Shown here: positions 24,190-37,205 of the stretch, in pieces
Layout of the letters: each line of letters starts with the position of its first letter
Numbering within the stretch: the first letter of the stretch is position 1
NCBI GenBank assembly: GCA_002914805.1
Contig: JXTB01000066.1
Span: 483,225-547,224 of the forward strand
Direction: 5' to 3'
DNA: 64,000 nt
DNA from: Parasponia andersonii
Taxonomy: Eukaryota; Streptophyta; Magnoliopsida; Rosales; Cannabaceae
Program-made: the position numbers and the translations under genes
Notes under the pieces: generated by a model
Database searches by the model: none
What the model was told of the DNA's origin: nothing
Seen by the model: the letters and a program-made list of their open reading frames with translations, nothing else

Positions 24190-24330
24190 TTCTTTTCAAA
24201 AATTTACAAATTGCAAAATTAAAAAAAAAAACTAATTATGCTCCCTTACAAAATGGTTAACAATTGGGAATTTAAAATTTAAAAAAAAAACTTATTATGC
24301 TACGTTACAAATGGTTAACAAATGGGAATT
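24190..24330 (+). repeat. Imperfect tandem duplication, about 70 bp unit
   Basis: Two neighbouring copies share an 'aaattaaaaaaaaaactaattatgct' type start, then a 'ttacaaa(a)tggttaaca' core, then 'gggaatt'. The copies differ by a few bases and indels. It is non-coding. Confidence 0.6.
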
Positions 24331-24529
24331 GATACTAGCGATGGTGACACAAATATCCACTAACTTTGGACTTTCTTTTCTCAAAAACTAATCTTTTTTT
24401 TTTTTTTAAAAAATTCTATAATTTAATAAAAAATGTCTTTAAATATGCACTTGTGTAGGTTAATTAAGTAATTTTAACAATAAAAAGACCAAATTGCTTC
24501 TTATTAATCAATTATGAAGGTTTCAAACA

Positions 24530-24619
24530 GTGGTATGTATTGTCGAAGTTCTATATTTATTTTTTAATAAGTTAGTGGTATGTATTGTCGAAGTTCTATA
24601 TTTATTTTTTAATAAGTTA
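24530..24619 (+). repeat. Perfect 45-bp tandem duplication
   Basis: The unit starting GTGGTATGTATTGTCGAAG occurs at 24530-24574 and again, identical, at 24575-24619, followed by another GTG. Identity of the two copies points to a recent slippage event. It lies within AT-rich spacer. Confidence 0.92.
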
Positions 24620-26180
24620 GTGAAGGTCACTTTAGTTTTTTTACTCGCTCGAGTACATGTTTGCAGGGATTTTAAATCGAATATTAATTTGTATAAACAA
24701 AAAATTAGACTAATTTTTATTAATAAATAAATAATAAGATAATTTTGTGTCATTATCCCTTGAGAATATGAAAAGACAATGTGGTTCTTCTTAATTGCCA
24801 TTAAATAAATATGTTGTAATTGTCGTTCTCTTTAGTATGTTGTTTGAGATGATTTTTACTTTGAGAACGTGAAATATTAAAAAAAATTTAAAAAAATTAG
24901 TGGATTCATGCTTCCTTAAAAAGAATTTTTAAATAGAAAAAAATGATAATTCATCCAAATATTCTTAAAAATTTTTGGACAAAAAAATTCTTTGAAAACC
25001 CTGCCAAACATGCCAATAGTCTACTATATATAAACTAGGAATATAGGTTAAAAGGGGTTTGAAATCTTTTAATTAGAGTTATAATTGATAACAAATACCG
25101 GCAAGTAGCTAGGATAATTAATATATGTATTATGGAATAAATAGACAAGCTAATAATTACCATGCATTTTAGGCTTCATTATTGTTCTAAATCTACTTGA
25201 TTCACATCTTTTTCGTATGATCTAAAATCCTCCAAGTGTTGGTTTTAATTTGGAGGATAACTACGAACAAATATCTTGAGATATGATATTTCTATAATTT
25301 TAACTTTGATTTTTGGTTTATGTAAAATTATGCCTTCGTATTTTAAATTAGTCAATACAAATTTGTATTTTTGTGTATAAATGGAGTGATTTGTGCTAAT
25401 TGTTTTAAGTTATTTTCGATAAATTTTATGTATTAGTCAGCTGAAATAAGATATCCCCAATTCAGATTTTTTTTTTCATAAGAAATTTGTTAGTCAATTT
25501 ATATACAGAAAGTATAAATTTGTAGAGATTCAAAATATAATGATATAATTTTGCACAAGCTAAAAGTCAGAGTTAAAATTGCAAAAATATATTTCAAAAT
25601 ATTTTTTTTGCAGATATCCCTTTAATTTGGTCTAGTTAAGTTTTGGATATCTCGTTAAATCCAAAACAGAGAACCTTTGATTATTATTTGTTAGCCAAAT
25701 TAAAAATAATTGTTAAAAAAATAAAAAAATAATTGTTAAAAAAATAAAAAGAGACAGTAGAGTGGTTATTAATCTTGAACGCTTAGGGCCATTAAGTAGC
25801 CAAAATTAGATTACTATGTAGAATTGAGTTGTATTGTATTGCATATGATTGGATANTCTCTATCTATTTTTTATTATAAAAATACGTATATGATGAATTT
25901 TAATTTAACAAAATAATACCAATAAATAAGTTGAAAAAAAAAATTACAGGATTAGTGCTCCTCTATATATATATATATGATATGGAAGAATATGAAAGAA
26001 AAAATAAAAATAAATATTTGGGGCCCACTTTTTATAGGGAAATATGATAAGACTATTTTAACCCATTTTATACAAGGTTATAGTACTTCAGCGTCAAAGC
26101 TCTTATTTATCTCACAAAAATATACCTTCTATTCTAGACGCTAAACAAAGGATTACAAGGACTAGACTATTTTATTTAGA
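24620..26180. other. AT-rich spacer
   Basis: No gene recognised. A short direct repeat 'ataattgttaaaaaaataaaa' type lies at about 25700-25750, and a (TA)n tract near 25962-25978. One N is at 25856. Confidence 0.45.
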
Positions 26181-26189
26181 CTATAAATT

Positions 26190-26720
26190 CGCAACATGAT
26201 ATGATATGACTCAAAATTCGTATGAAATTAAGGGTTTTGGTTTATCTTAAACGAGTTTGAGTTAAAATTAAGTTTAACTTACAAATTTATTTATTTAACG
26301 GGTCCGGTTTGGATTACCCACGTACCTGAAACTAGTTTGCGATTGTATATGACTCAAACGTGTCCTATATAATATGTCTATAAATAAATTTAATATTTTT
26401 ACTACGTATGTTTGGACTTTTTTTAAAAAAGCTTTATACACATGTGTATTCAGATTTTATATTGTTTCTATTTATTTTTAGTATATATTTGTGTTTTAAG
26501 GTTATATAGTATTATGAATTTATGTTAATTTTTTTAAAGTATAATTTCAATTAATTTAAATTAAACCGGTTGATAGAGCGTGTTAAGTTAATCTGTTTAT
26601 AAATGAGCTGGATTTGAATTAGAATTTCTGACACAATTATTAAATCGATGAGGATTTAGATTGATATGTATGTCGTTATATATGTGCATTAATATGACAC
26701 AAACTCGACTTGCCAATACA
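26190..26720. mobile_element. Possible degenerate hAT-like element
   Basis: The right end on the complement reads 'ttggcaagtcgagtttgtgtcata', reminiscent of the hAT end family 'taggtggtaattcgtgt' seen at 58957. 'Acgggtccggtttgg' and 'cacgtacctg' motifs appear inside. Terminal repeats are too decayed to place borders. Confidence 0.25.
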
Positions 26721-27069
26721 AAATTTTTCCCTAATTTTAGTAACTTTCAAAAAACAATCCTTGATATTAAAATTGTTCCTTTTTTTCTTTTCTTAAGAAA
26801 TAATATGTGATCAGGTTTATCAACATATTCAATATATTTGGTGATAAAGCCAAATGTAAAAATTGAAAATAAAATGAATATTTTCTAACTACTTTTAAAA
26901 TGATATTTGAACAAAGGTAAGAGTAATTTGGGAGAAATAATTTTTTTTAGATGACTATTTTTCATCATAATTTTTTTTGAACACGTGTTATAAAATCTAT
27001 GACATTTATAACTGGTTGTTGTAAATATTATGACTACAAGTCTTAAAAAGTAGAGTGCTCATTAAAAAT

Positions 27070-27876
27070 GTCTTTTTTTTAAGATCAATTTAAAAAACTG
27101 TTGTGTTTACAACTATTTAATAAATGGTTATTTATAATTTTATTTTGATAAATTTCCGTTTTTTAGTTGATATATCTTTTTTTTTTGAAAAAATTAATAT
27201 ATTTTGATCTATTAAATGTGAAAAATATTAGGGAGCATTTGCTAAGATTCGAATTATATTCTATAAATTCAAAAATAAATTTTATATAAAAAATTAATAA
27301 GATAAATCTAGCAAGAGCATTTATATAGAAAGTTTATCGGATAAAATAGTTTATCCTATCAACTTTCTATATGAATGTTATTTCTAAATTTGTAGAATAG
27401 GATTGGAATCGTATACCAAATGTGCTCAATAATTTTTTAAACAAGTTTTCAAAATTCAATCATTAATTAATAGTATTTTTTTTTTTCAAACAGTGATCCA
27501 AAATTTGGCCACTTAACTTAACATCCCTAAAGGGTACCACCCACCTAAACAAATTAGGGTTTTTTTTTTAAAAAAAAAGATTGAATTTTGGATCACTATT
27601 TGAAAAATAGTTATTTTTCAAATATTTTTAAAAATATATGAATTTTGAAAATTACTTTTAAAAAATGATCGTTTGTCATATTTACTAGATCAAAATATAT
27701 TAATTTGTTTTAAAAGAAAAGAAATTAATTTATTTTTTAAAAAAAATTATTTATTTTTTTAAAAAATAGATCAATTAAAAAACAGCCATTTATCAAAATA
27801 AAATTACAAAACAGCCATTTATTAAATAGGTGTAAAAATCGATCATTTTTTAAAATTGATTTTAAGAAAAAAAGGA
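27070..27876. mobile_element. Foldback (long inverted-repeat) element with nested MITE
   Basis: The left arm (about 27070-27510) and right arm (about 27570-27876) are imperfect inverted copies. For example, 'ataaatgg(t/c)tgtt', 'attttattttgataaat' and 'attaatatattttgatct' on the left recur in complement on the right, and 'cagtgatccaaaatt' near 27490 faces 'aattttggatcactatt' near 27578. A roughly 60-bp unique loop separates them. The left arm is interrupted by a separate small element at 27231-27428. It is non-coding. Confidence 0.7.
27231..27428. mobile_element. Small MITE nested in foldback arm
   Basis: About 198 bp with inverted ends: 'gggagcatttgctaagattc' on the left and, on the complement of the right, 'tgagcacatttggtatacgatt'. 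A strong inner hairpin around 'agaaagtttatcggataaa' and 'tttatcctatcaactttct' sits in its centre. Both arms of the host foldback continue on either side, which shows it is an insertion. Confidence 0.65.
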
Positions 27877-30240
27877 CTTTTCTTATACATACTCAACAAA
27901 ATTATCTTGAAGAGTGGTGACTAAAAGGACACTTGGGCCCCAAAAATTAGGGAAAATAACGTAGGCTATTCTTCATTATCTTTTCGGTTGGGCTTTTGAG
28001 TTTTTTGCATCTGGTAAGTATCCTGGTATTTAATGCGCTTAAGGGTATTGTGTTGGCAGATTGGAAAGGCATAGAACGGCCTACGAAGCGGGTGATGTAT
28101 GGGCTATGTCCTCTATGATCTTGGGAGAAGGACATAGGTAGGTAAGACCAATTTGGGCCGAAATGACTCTTGCGAAATTGACATAAGTAGTAGCAATTTC
28201 GTTTAGGAATAATTTGAAAAATAAGTTTTCCATTAGTGTTTGTGTAAAGGAAGATAGTACAATTTGTAACCATTAATTTATTCTAAGAAAAATTGTACAA
28301 CACTTTAATATTACTAGATTTGTCATTTTTTTCAAAACACTCCTAAAAAAATTCATTTGAATCCAAATTACTACTAGTCAGGCCCATTTTGCATGACTTT
28401 TTTTTTTATAAATTTTTTATAAATGACATTTCATGGACATTTTTAGTAGTTTATGACATTTTTAGTTTTTCATGCTCAGTCAAAAAATTTTTTGATGGTC
28501 AGTCAGTCAAAAAATTTTTTGATGGTCAGTAAGTCAAAGAAGTTTTTGACACTAACATTTTAAAATGATTAATAAAAAAGTCATATTACTGCTCATATCC
28601 TTTCTTTATGATCATAGAAAAAGTAAATAAATACCCTGAAATCTGAGTGTTTTGTAATTTAAACCTAAAATTTGGACCTGTAAAATAATATCCTAATATT
28701 AAGAATTTTTGAAAATTTATATTCTAAACCGACTTTTTGACTAATTTTAGTAATAAAAAAAATAATATCCTCCATTAAAACTAAATTAGTTATAATCATT
28801 CTCTTTAATTTTGATGATATTATTGTATTTTATCAGTTAAATTTATTCAAAATGTCAATTTATAGTATTAATTTTCACAAATTCTTAATCTTAAATTACT
28901 ATTGTGCTAAGTACAAACTTCAGAATTTAAATTACAAAGCACCCAATCTTCAATATATTTTTTTTGCAATTTACTTACTCTTTTTATATCCATTTTTTGA
29001 GAAATAAATATCACAGTTATTTTGTACATGCTAAACATTTCAGGTATAAAATGATACCGAAAAGCAAGTATACATGAAATATTTATATTTTTATATTATA
29101 AATATATACCACATGTATTTTACACACAAAATATACACTTAAAAATAAATATAAAACTAGTAAACTAAAAAAGCGGATATTAATAACCTAAATTTCACTG
29201 TGATGAACTAAAAGGTTGATGTGGACTCCGGACTTCTTTTTTTTTTTCCGAAAAAACAATTTAACTAAATTACTAAGTTAATATGTTACTCTTATTAGTG
29301 GTATATTATTAGCATAGTTTTAAAAGATGAGAGAGTATTTTAGTCTCTTATTTTGTCATAATTCTAATAAGAATGTCGATTATGGAGTTCTGGGTAACAA
29401 TCGGTATTCTAGTAGGTAATTACGTTTATTTGTATTCCATCAAACAAAAAAATGATTGCAGACAAAATAAATAAATTAATAAAAATTTTAAAATATTTGA
29501 AAATCACCGATCAAAGCCAAAGTATAACACGAGAATCACGGCTCTCTCTCTTCTTCTTCTTTTTTTTTTTTTCTGACGAAAGAATCATGGCTCTCAACTT
29601 GGAATACAGTTACAATTAGTGGCCCCACCCAAAAAAAGTCATTTTTATTCGCTTTTATGTCCGTTTTCAAATAATTTTTACAATTCCACTTTTGCCCCCC
29701 CCCAACCCTTTTTTTTTTTTTTTTTTCATTCCATGCCCAACTAGAAAATCTCGTCACCGAAGGGATTAGAAGCAGAGCCAGCAAAAGTCGATGAGGAGTG
29801 AAGCTTATCATCAGCAAGTAGTAAGAAGTATTCGAAGACGGGGAGAAGGGGACAGTGGGGGCGGGATTTTGGGGAATTTTTTTGAATATATTAGAAAGAA
29901 AAAATTTGTGTTCTCCTTAAAAATTGACCAAAATAGTTGTACACCCTAGTTGAAAATTGACCAAAATTATACCTAAGATTTAATTATGCCATAATGTTAT
30001 ACTTATACCTAAGGCTCTAATTATACCATTACGACTCATCGAACGAACTTGTTAGCTCGCATTTTCATACATTCCAACGACACCGAGACTCTAGTGAAGT
30101 TGAAGAGAGTCACCAAAAGAACAGTCCTAAGATTGGCAAGAAAATGCGTAAAATTTCCGACTCATGATGCAAGCTCCACAAAAATAGGAATTTGAAAAAT
30201 GTTGGAATAGGAATTATAGGACCAATGTAGTAGTGTTAGT
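27877..30240. other. AT-rich spacer upstream of AN
   Basis: No gene I can name. A 108-aa open frame on the minus strand (27947-28273) is the longest; it has no recognisable domain and is probably a decayed fragment. A 30-bp direct repeat around 'agtcaaaaaattttttgatgg' occurs at about 28476-28530. Poly-pyrimidine tracts lie near 29540-29575 and 29695-29730. Confidence 0.45.
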
Positions 30241-30595
30241 GTAGCCTCACGATTTGACAAAATCAGGGACATGATCGTAATTAAGGACAACAGTACGGGC
30301 ATATAGTGGTAATTTTACCAGAAACTGAAAATCCGAAAACAGATCCCAGAGTCGAATCCTAGCAAAAGAGATGCTCCTTTGAATTGAAATTTCTCTAGTA
30401 ACCAAAAACGACACCTCACCGGAACCCAACTGCCAGCCGTTGAAATTACCGAAATTCCGATTTAGCCCCCTGAAACTCCCCAAATTTACCACAATAAACC
30501 CTAGCCTAGGGCCCCCACATTTCTAACAAAAACACCAGAGTGAGAAAAGGAAGACCGAGAAACCCAAGAGAGACCCACCCAAAACGACGACGTCG
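30241..30595 (+). promoter_or_regulatory. AN upstream region and 5' leader
   Basis: The 355 bp before the AN start codon become GC-balanced, unlike the AT-rich spacer further upstream, and lead directly into the ATG through a purine-rich 'gagaaacccaagagagacc' tract. I see no convincing TATA box, so a TATA-less promoter is inferred. An antisense open frame here is unlikely to be real. Confidence 0.4.
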
Positions 30596-33500
30596 ATGAG
30601 CAGCGGCGGCAGGCTCATATCCTCTGCGGCAATGCACCACCGTAGTAACCCTGCGCCTTCTTCTTCTCTCCCCTTGGTTGTAACCCTAAACTGCATCGAA
30701 GACTGCGCCTTGGAGCAGGACTCCCTCGCCGGCGTCGCCGCCGTCGAGCACGTGCCACTAAGTCGCCTCGCCGACGGGAAGATCGAGACCGCCGCCGCCG
30801 TCCTCCTCCACTCCCTCGCGTACCTCCCACGCGCCGCCCAGCGCCGGCTCCGGCCTTACCAGCTGATCCTATGCCTCGGCTCCGCCGACCGCTCCGTCGA
30901 CTCCTCCCTCGCCTCCGACCTCGGGCTCCGGCTCGTCCACGTCGACACCTCGCGCGCCGAGGAGATTGCGGACACGGTCATGGCGCTCGCCCTCGGGTTG
31001 CTGCGACGGACGCACCTCCTCTCGCGCCACGCTCTCTCGGCTTCCGGATGGCTCGGCTCGGTCCAGCCGCTCTGCCGAGGGATGAGGCGTTGCCGTGGCT
31101 TGGTTTTGGGGATCGTCGGTAGATCTGCCTCGGCTCGATCTCTGGCTACTAGGAGCTTGGCTTTCAAGATGAGCGTGCTTTATTTCGATGCTCAGGAGGT
31201 ACGGTCCTGTTATATTTCAGTAACAGAGAGTTGTATATGCGAATTTTCTTGATCAAAATTGATTTTGCTTGGATTTTCTCTAGCTACTCATTGAGCTTCA
31301 TTTTCAGTACAGTGTAGTAGCGACCAGTATGGTATATATGAGTGGTATAGTTTTATAAATGCAATGCGAAGAAGAATGTGTTTCGTTCTTATTCATGGAG
31401 AATGAATTGCATATAAATGAGATATAACAATTGATGCATTTTTGTTTCGATGTGTTGTTGAGCTGAACTGGGGCTTCAAGTTCAGTTTCCCCAAGTTTTA
31501 ATGTATTGAAATTAGAGGAATTACTTATTCTTTTCTGCACTTTTTCCCTTTACCTGAAATTTTCGGTTCGTTTGAACAATGTGTCAAATTTAGATGAGTT
31601 AGGCTTTTCCACTCTTTAAATCTAAAATTCAAGTTCAAGTGGATGATGAGTTAGTGAGCTTTATGGAAGTCTTCCCTTTTGTACTATGCTGATATTTTCA
31701 TTGACTGGAGATTGACCTTTTTATTTTGGTCTTTCTGTTGTGTATGTATTACGTTAAGAATACTTTTTGTCAAAGTTGTTTTCATTTTGTTTTTTATTAA
31801 GCTTTTTGTGAAACACATTCATACAGGGGACGGGAAACGTCAAGAGGCCTAAGATAACCTTTCCTTCTGCGGCCCGAAGAATGGATACTCTTAACGACTT
31901 ACTTGCTGCAAGTGACCTTGTTTCGCTTCATTGTGCTTTGACAAATGAAACGATTCAGATTATAAATGCCGAATGCTTGCAGAACATAAAGCCTGGTACA
32001 TTTATTTTTGACATTTTGTTGGAGTTAAAGTGTCTAAATGTACTTACTTTTTCTTGGTTTCTTTCTTCCACTAATTTCCATTTCTTCTACAGGGGCATTT
32101 CTTGTAAATACTGGTAGCAGTCAGTTATTGGATGATTGTGCTGTCAAGCAGCTTTTAATTGATGGAAACCTTGCCGGTTGTGCTCTGGATGGTGCTGAAG
32201 GGCCTCAGTGGATGGAAGCATGGGTATGCTGACTACTTCAGCACTGCACATTTTTTCCCATCTTCTCTTCTATGAAGCTAAAGGCACAAAATTACATATA
32301 TGTATTCATAAACCATTGCTTGAATAACTGTTTAAGTATGGCCACTTAGTTCTCTCCCCCTTTATATTCACTATTTTGTCTTCTATCCTTATTTTCATTC
32401 TGGCTTCAGTCACAGTAAATACCTCATCTGGTTGCCCCCAAAGAATATAACGTTCTTTATTCCTTTATCAATTTTGAGTCCTTGGACTCTTGAACTCTTA
32501 ATTTATATTTTAGCGTGTGGTTACAATTTGAGTTTAATACATGATCACACTTTGCTTCAGGTCAAGGAAATGCCCAATGTTTTGATACTTCCTCGCAGTG
32601 CAGATTACAGTGAAGAAGTATGGATGGAGATAAGGGATAAAGCTATCTCCATATTGCAGACATTCTTCTTTGAGGGGGTTGTTCCGAAAAATGCTGTTTC
32701 TGATGAGGATGAAGAGGAAACAAGTGAAGTAGCTAATGAAAATGAAACGTATGATAAACAGGAAGGAAGTCATCTGCAGGGTTCCTTTGTTGAGCAGTTA
32801 ACTGATGTCATTCAATTGAGTCCAGAAAGCTCCCGTAACAAAGGAGCTAATGAAGCAAAAGAGTCTCCAATTCAACCCCAGAGTTCAGGATTGTCTCAAA
32901 ATACTGCCACTCGATCTGATGGAAGGCGCAGATCTGGCAAGAAAGCCAAAAAGAGACACACACGTCAGAAGTCCTGGCAAAAATCAGAGGATCCTTCTGC
33001 CTTGGAAAAGGAGAGTACCTCACATAGAGATGATGATGCTGCTATGAGTGGAACAGATCAAGCTTTGAGTTCTAGTTCTCGATTCGGATCTCCTGAAGAC
33101 TCAAGAAGTAGGAAAACACCAACAGAATCAACTCAAGAATCACCTTCCAGCCAGCTTACAAAATCAGTCAAGAGGCTTAGTGGAAAGCCAAGTGAACTGT
33201 TGAAAGAAGGGTGTGTTGTGGCCTTATATGCAAGAGATCGTCCTGCTCTCCATGTTTCCAGACAAAGAGCTAAAGGTGGTGGTTGGTTCCTAGATACCTT
33301 GTCTGGTGTAACAAAAAGGGATCCTGCAGCGCAGTTTCTTATTGCTTCCAGAAGCAAGGTCTGCTCCTAGTACCTTATTTCTTATTTAGTGAAAAGTCCC
33401 GTATTTGTTAAATTCTTTTTATGATAGCTAGTGTCGCTAGATTTTTTAAGTGTCAAGCTGGACTACTGATATTTGAATACCAATTGCACTTGTCTAGGAT

Positions 33501-34704
33501 ACAATTGGGTTGCGATCATTTGCTGCCGGTGGAAAATTATTGCAGGTAATTAAAAGTTTGTCGTAAAATTGAATTTGTTATATTCACTTCTTATTGAGTA
33601 TTGTTTTCCAAGGTAATGTCTTATGGGGTCTGATTCCTAGAAGCGTTCAGCTGCGCCTGTGAATTAGATGAAAATACTTATTATACAGCTGACAGCCAAG
33701 CTATTTAATTTTCGAGTTCCATGTGGTACAACAACTAAATTAGCTTCTATTTATGCATTACAGATTAATAGAAGAATGGAATTTGTGTTTGCTAGTCACA
33801 GCTTTGATGTGTGGGAGAGTTGGATGTTAGAAGGTTCTATGGAGGAATGCAAGCTGGTTAACTGTAGAAATCCACTGGTAAGTTGCATTATGACTTTACA
33901 TAATTGCATTGTATATGCTCACTATTAAGACATTAACACAAGGGGTAGTTTATCAGAATTTATTTCCCTACCCTTCCCTTCTCCCCAATTTTCTTTTCAC
34001 CTAAATTTTTGGGGGATTGTCATTGGTTCGCTGGACTTTCCCACCTCGCACCATGAAACTGAGGCTTGGGGGTTTTGCTTTATGTTTCCTTCAGGCATTC
34101 GATGCTCTGAGCTGCTTGTTCTGCTATATGAAGTCTTTGTGACTCTTGTTACTCTTAGGTCTCTTAAGGTCCTATTAAGGTTTGATACTCATGCACTGGT
34201 TTATCTATGAACAGTTAGCCCTAGCATTTCCATGTGGGACTGAGTTTTAGATGCATGAAATGGAACTGGTTCTCTCCTAATCTCCTTACCTTTAGTACAT
34301 CTAATTTAATATGTAGAAGTCCACCGCAGCTTTTGGGATATTCTTTCTCTTTACCTTAGTCCTGGATTATTCAAAATTTGCCCTTGTTTCTGACTCCAAT
34401 CTACAATCGGCTGCTCAACTGATTTACATGTTCTAGATCTAGAAAAGCTTAGAAATTTACAGGACGATATCTATTGACCCTTTTATCTTTTTGATTGGTG
34501 CCTTGGAGAAGAGATGTTACAATGATTCACAAAAACTTTTGCAATCGCAGTAAAACTAACCTTTCCCCGCCCTCTTTTCTATCATTTTAAGGCTCACCTT
34601 CCTATTTCTTTTATCACGGCATACTGTAGGCTGTTTTGGACGTAAGCTTCGTGATTCTGGCAGCAGTAAGCGAAGCCGATGGAGTTACTCGCTGGCTCGA
34701 TTAG
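30596..34704 (+). CDS. AN: ANGUSTIFOLIA, plant CtBP-like protein, 7 exons, complete
   Basis: Exons: 30596-31198, 31827-31995, 32093-32223, 32561-33358, 33498-33545, 33764-33877 and 34630-34704. All six introns are GT-AG and the frame is kept throughout, giving 646 aa (Arabidopsis AN is about 636). The N-terminus carries the LxCxE motif (LNCIE, 31-35), then the highly conserved CALEQDSLAGVA stretch. A D-2-hydroxyacid dehydrogenase-like Rossmann region follows with GIVGRS at 172-177, then SLHCALTNET and ALDGAEGPQWMEAW (just before the exon 3-4 junction at 301). The plant-specific C-terminal half is acidic (about 348-365), bears a basic NLS-like patch GRRRSGKKAKKRH (422-434) and ends GVTRWLD. 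From work on the family, AN controls polar cell expansion, trichome branching and cortical microtubules, and acts in the nucleus and around the Golgi. The dehydrogenase fold is thought to serve as an interaction and dimer surface. No defect is seen. Confidence 0.97.
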
Positions 34705-35920
34705 ATTGCAAAAGTGAGAGAAGTCTGATATTTTTGTTCAACCTTTCACACCCCCCTACCCCCCTCATTTTTACTCGTGGTTTGTATTACTGCAAGACAG
34801 CTTGAAAGTTGTAAATTATTCCTTTGTTTTGATTTTCTTCTTTTCATTTCCTATCCTATTATTTTTAACTTCATCAGCTCTGTAAGACAATTTTTTTCGG
34901 TGGGCTATTCAGCCTCCAGATGAAGTGAATGCACTCTGTATTGCCCAAGAGATTTCCTCTGCTGCTTGTTTATATAGTAGTGTTACTGTTATTGTTTACT
35001 GCTTGCCTTCTGAATTCTGATAATGACATCAACTGAGAAGAAAAAGGAAATTTTGCATTGTTAAACTCTTAATTATGTTGAATTTGTTAGAGTAAATCGA
35101 GTATTTGAATGTCAAGAAAACTACCTTTATAAGTCGTATTTCTTTTTACGTTTATAGAAGGTGCGTGTAATAGATTTAGTGCAGAGACGTAGAGAGCTTA
35201 GCAGTTAGCACTGATCTTTACTAATCAATGGGTGAAAATGGACAATCTTTAAGTATTGTGACCTTTAGTACATTCGCAATAATTTTTATTTTAATTTGGA
35301 ATTGATAAATATGAATATGGTACTGAGATTTCAAATTCACCCTCCATTTTTCATATACTGTTTGGGAAGATGCCATCTGGCCATAAAGGCCGCTACTGGC
35401 CAATTTCATAGTTTTCTTTTATTGACAATTAAAATCCTGTGGACACATAACACTGCCAAAATATAATGATTTGTGAAAACGCACTCAAATTGTACCTCTT
35501 TCTTTTCCTCTCGAAACAGAAGAAATTTTTTCCAGCCAAAAATAAATATATATTTTAATTCCACTTTTTAATTTATCGGACGGCCCATAGTTCACGTGGT
35601 AAAATATTCATTGTTTCCCTTTCTCAAACCTATAAAACGACACTGAGAATGATTTAATAATGGTCCCTTTGCAACCCTTATTGTGAGTTGTGAATCAAGC
35701 AGAATGAACCCAGAGTTCATTTATTTGGTGACTCTGCTTTAAATTTCTAACTTTTAATATATTTTTTTTTGTTTCCTCTACTTGGTGAAATGCCATCGAA
35801 AGCCTTTTAAGAAACTCAAACTAATTATTGACCATTGGCACCCTACAATTATTCCAACCGAAAAATTCTCCCAGTTTATGATAGATACTGAAAAGATACG
35901 AGGATAAAGCATGGTATTAA
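34705..35920. other. AN 3' region and spacer
   Basis: The AN 3' UTR must begin here, but I cannot place its poly(A) site. Several AATAAA-like words occur, for example near 35541. No other gene is seen before the retrotransposon border at 35926, which lies 1.2 kb beyond the AN stop. Confidence 0.5.
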
Positions 35921-35925
35921 CGTCT

Positions 35926-36713
35926 TGTTGGTACTATTTTTATCAGTTGTCCACGTGTCTCTGAAGTACTGACGTTGTATCTACCAACTGTCCATATATC
36001 CTTGCTACCCCGGAGTGCCTTTAGCTTCGGATTGAGACGGAGAGTCGGGGGTGGCCACCTACAAAGATTCTCCGATGCTTAAGTCAGTGGTTTATCCCTG
36101 AGACTAAATAACAAGGATTAAGTTTTTCTCTGTAAGCGTATTTTTGTATATATCTCTTTAGGGAGGAAACAAGCCTTATATATATAATTCTGGAACTGGG
36201 AGCTTTCTAGCTCTCAATCCCAGGATCGAGTACCTTTTTCCCATTATGACTTACTCCAGAAATCACGAGCCGTGGTTACCGTGACTTCCCTTACATCCTT
36301 GTGGCCTGTTTTCCGCCGTCCCCTATGACTCTAGCCTGTCGAGGGTGAGATTTTGACAAACCGCCATTCTATCAGGACGACTTGCCCAATGCGTGCACCT
36401 ACCCAGGATCGCATTGAATGCTCTGTCTGAGTCTGGAACCGTGAGCTGCTTCCCACGGTCTTCTGGCGGAAGACCCTTGAGGCTCCAGACCTCCCAGCTG
36501 TCGAGATAAGGATTGGACTAGGCCGAATCCATCCAGGGTCTGGGATGGATTCGGCCCTGGCCTCGGATAGCCCATGGGCCTATGCAGTACCATGTGTGAG
36601 TCGCGTGGCTTTTAATCGGTCACTCTAGACTTGTGTTGGACGGTGTGCCCCCCTTGTGACTTGTTCTGCCACTTAATCATCCACGTGGTATATGATTTAG
36701 GAAGGGCCCCACA
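35926..36713 (-). repeat. 3' LTR of the Tat-lineage element
   Basis: 788 bp, with TG...CA ends on either strand, matching the LTR at 52565-53353 along its whole length. On the minus strand a TATATATAAGG box lies near 36176-36186. The sequence just inside it (about 36714-36733, purine-rich on the minus strand) is the polypurine-tract position. Confidence 0.92.
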
Positions 36714-36947
36714 ACTGTCCCCATTTCCCTACTTGATGGATTCGTATCCATCAAGTGGGGAAATCGTGTCTCCAGCCCTCTAATTTGAGGGATACACGTG
36801 CCCCCCCCCCCAAACCGTCATTCCTCCCCAATTACTGACGTTGGGGCACACCATCCCGTGTCATAATTTTTTCAAATTTTTGAAATTCTAGTGCCTCCAT
36901 CTTCCTTGCCCTGCTCTTCTCCAGGGAAAACTCTTCGGCTCCCCCTC

Positions 36948-37200
36948 TATAAAAGCCGCATTTACGCTCATTTCTTACTTTACCAAAATCTCCAAGTATT
37001 CCAGTTTTTTGAAATCTTAGGGTTTTCGCATCTTCCCTTTTCCAGAACCTTTCATCTTCTTTGATCGCATCTAAAATGATGGCCCTGAATCAGAGTCAAA
37101 AACTCTGCCCCGTTGTAGATTCCGAACTAGGGTCGTTGAGGAGGCAGCTCTGCTTCCCCGGCGGAGTCACTTTAGAAAGAGTCGATGGCCCGGCGGACTG
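36948..37200 (+). other. Antisense accessory gene of the Tat element: promoter and first part
   Basis: On the strand opposite gag-pol, a TATAAAAG box (36948-36955) is followed about 120 bp later by an ATG (37076) opening a frame that begins MMALNQSQKLCPVVD and runs to the chromovirus border. Its continuation appears at 41840-44918. Antisense genes of this kind are known in Grande ('gene 23') and in other Tat elements. Their proteins resemble the family labelled 'putative gypsy type transposon' in Pfam; that link is from memory. Function is unknown. Confidence 0.6.
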
Positions 37201-37205
37201 GTATT

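Noticed and set aside
27947-28273. 108-aa minus-strand frame
   Set aside because: No domain, start context or splice context could be recognised, and the flanks are decayed repeats; a chance frame or decayed fragment is more likely.
29536-29817. 93-aa minus-strand frame with a hydrophobic start
   Set aside because: It depends on poly-T/poly-A tracts for its Lys runs and has no recognisable family.
30615-31167. Open frames of 71-103 aa in AN exon 1
   Set aside because: GC-rich shadow frames of the AN coding sequence, which matches the family from start to stop.
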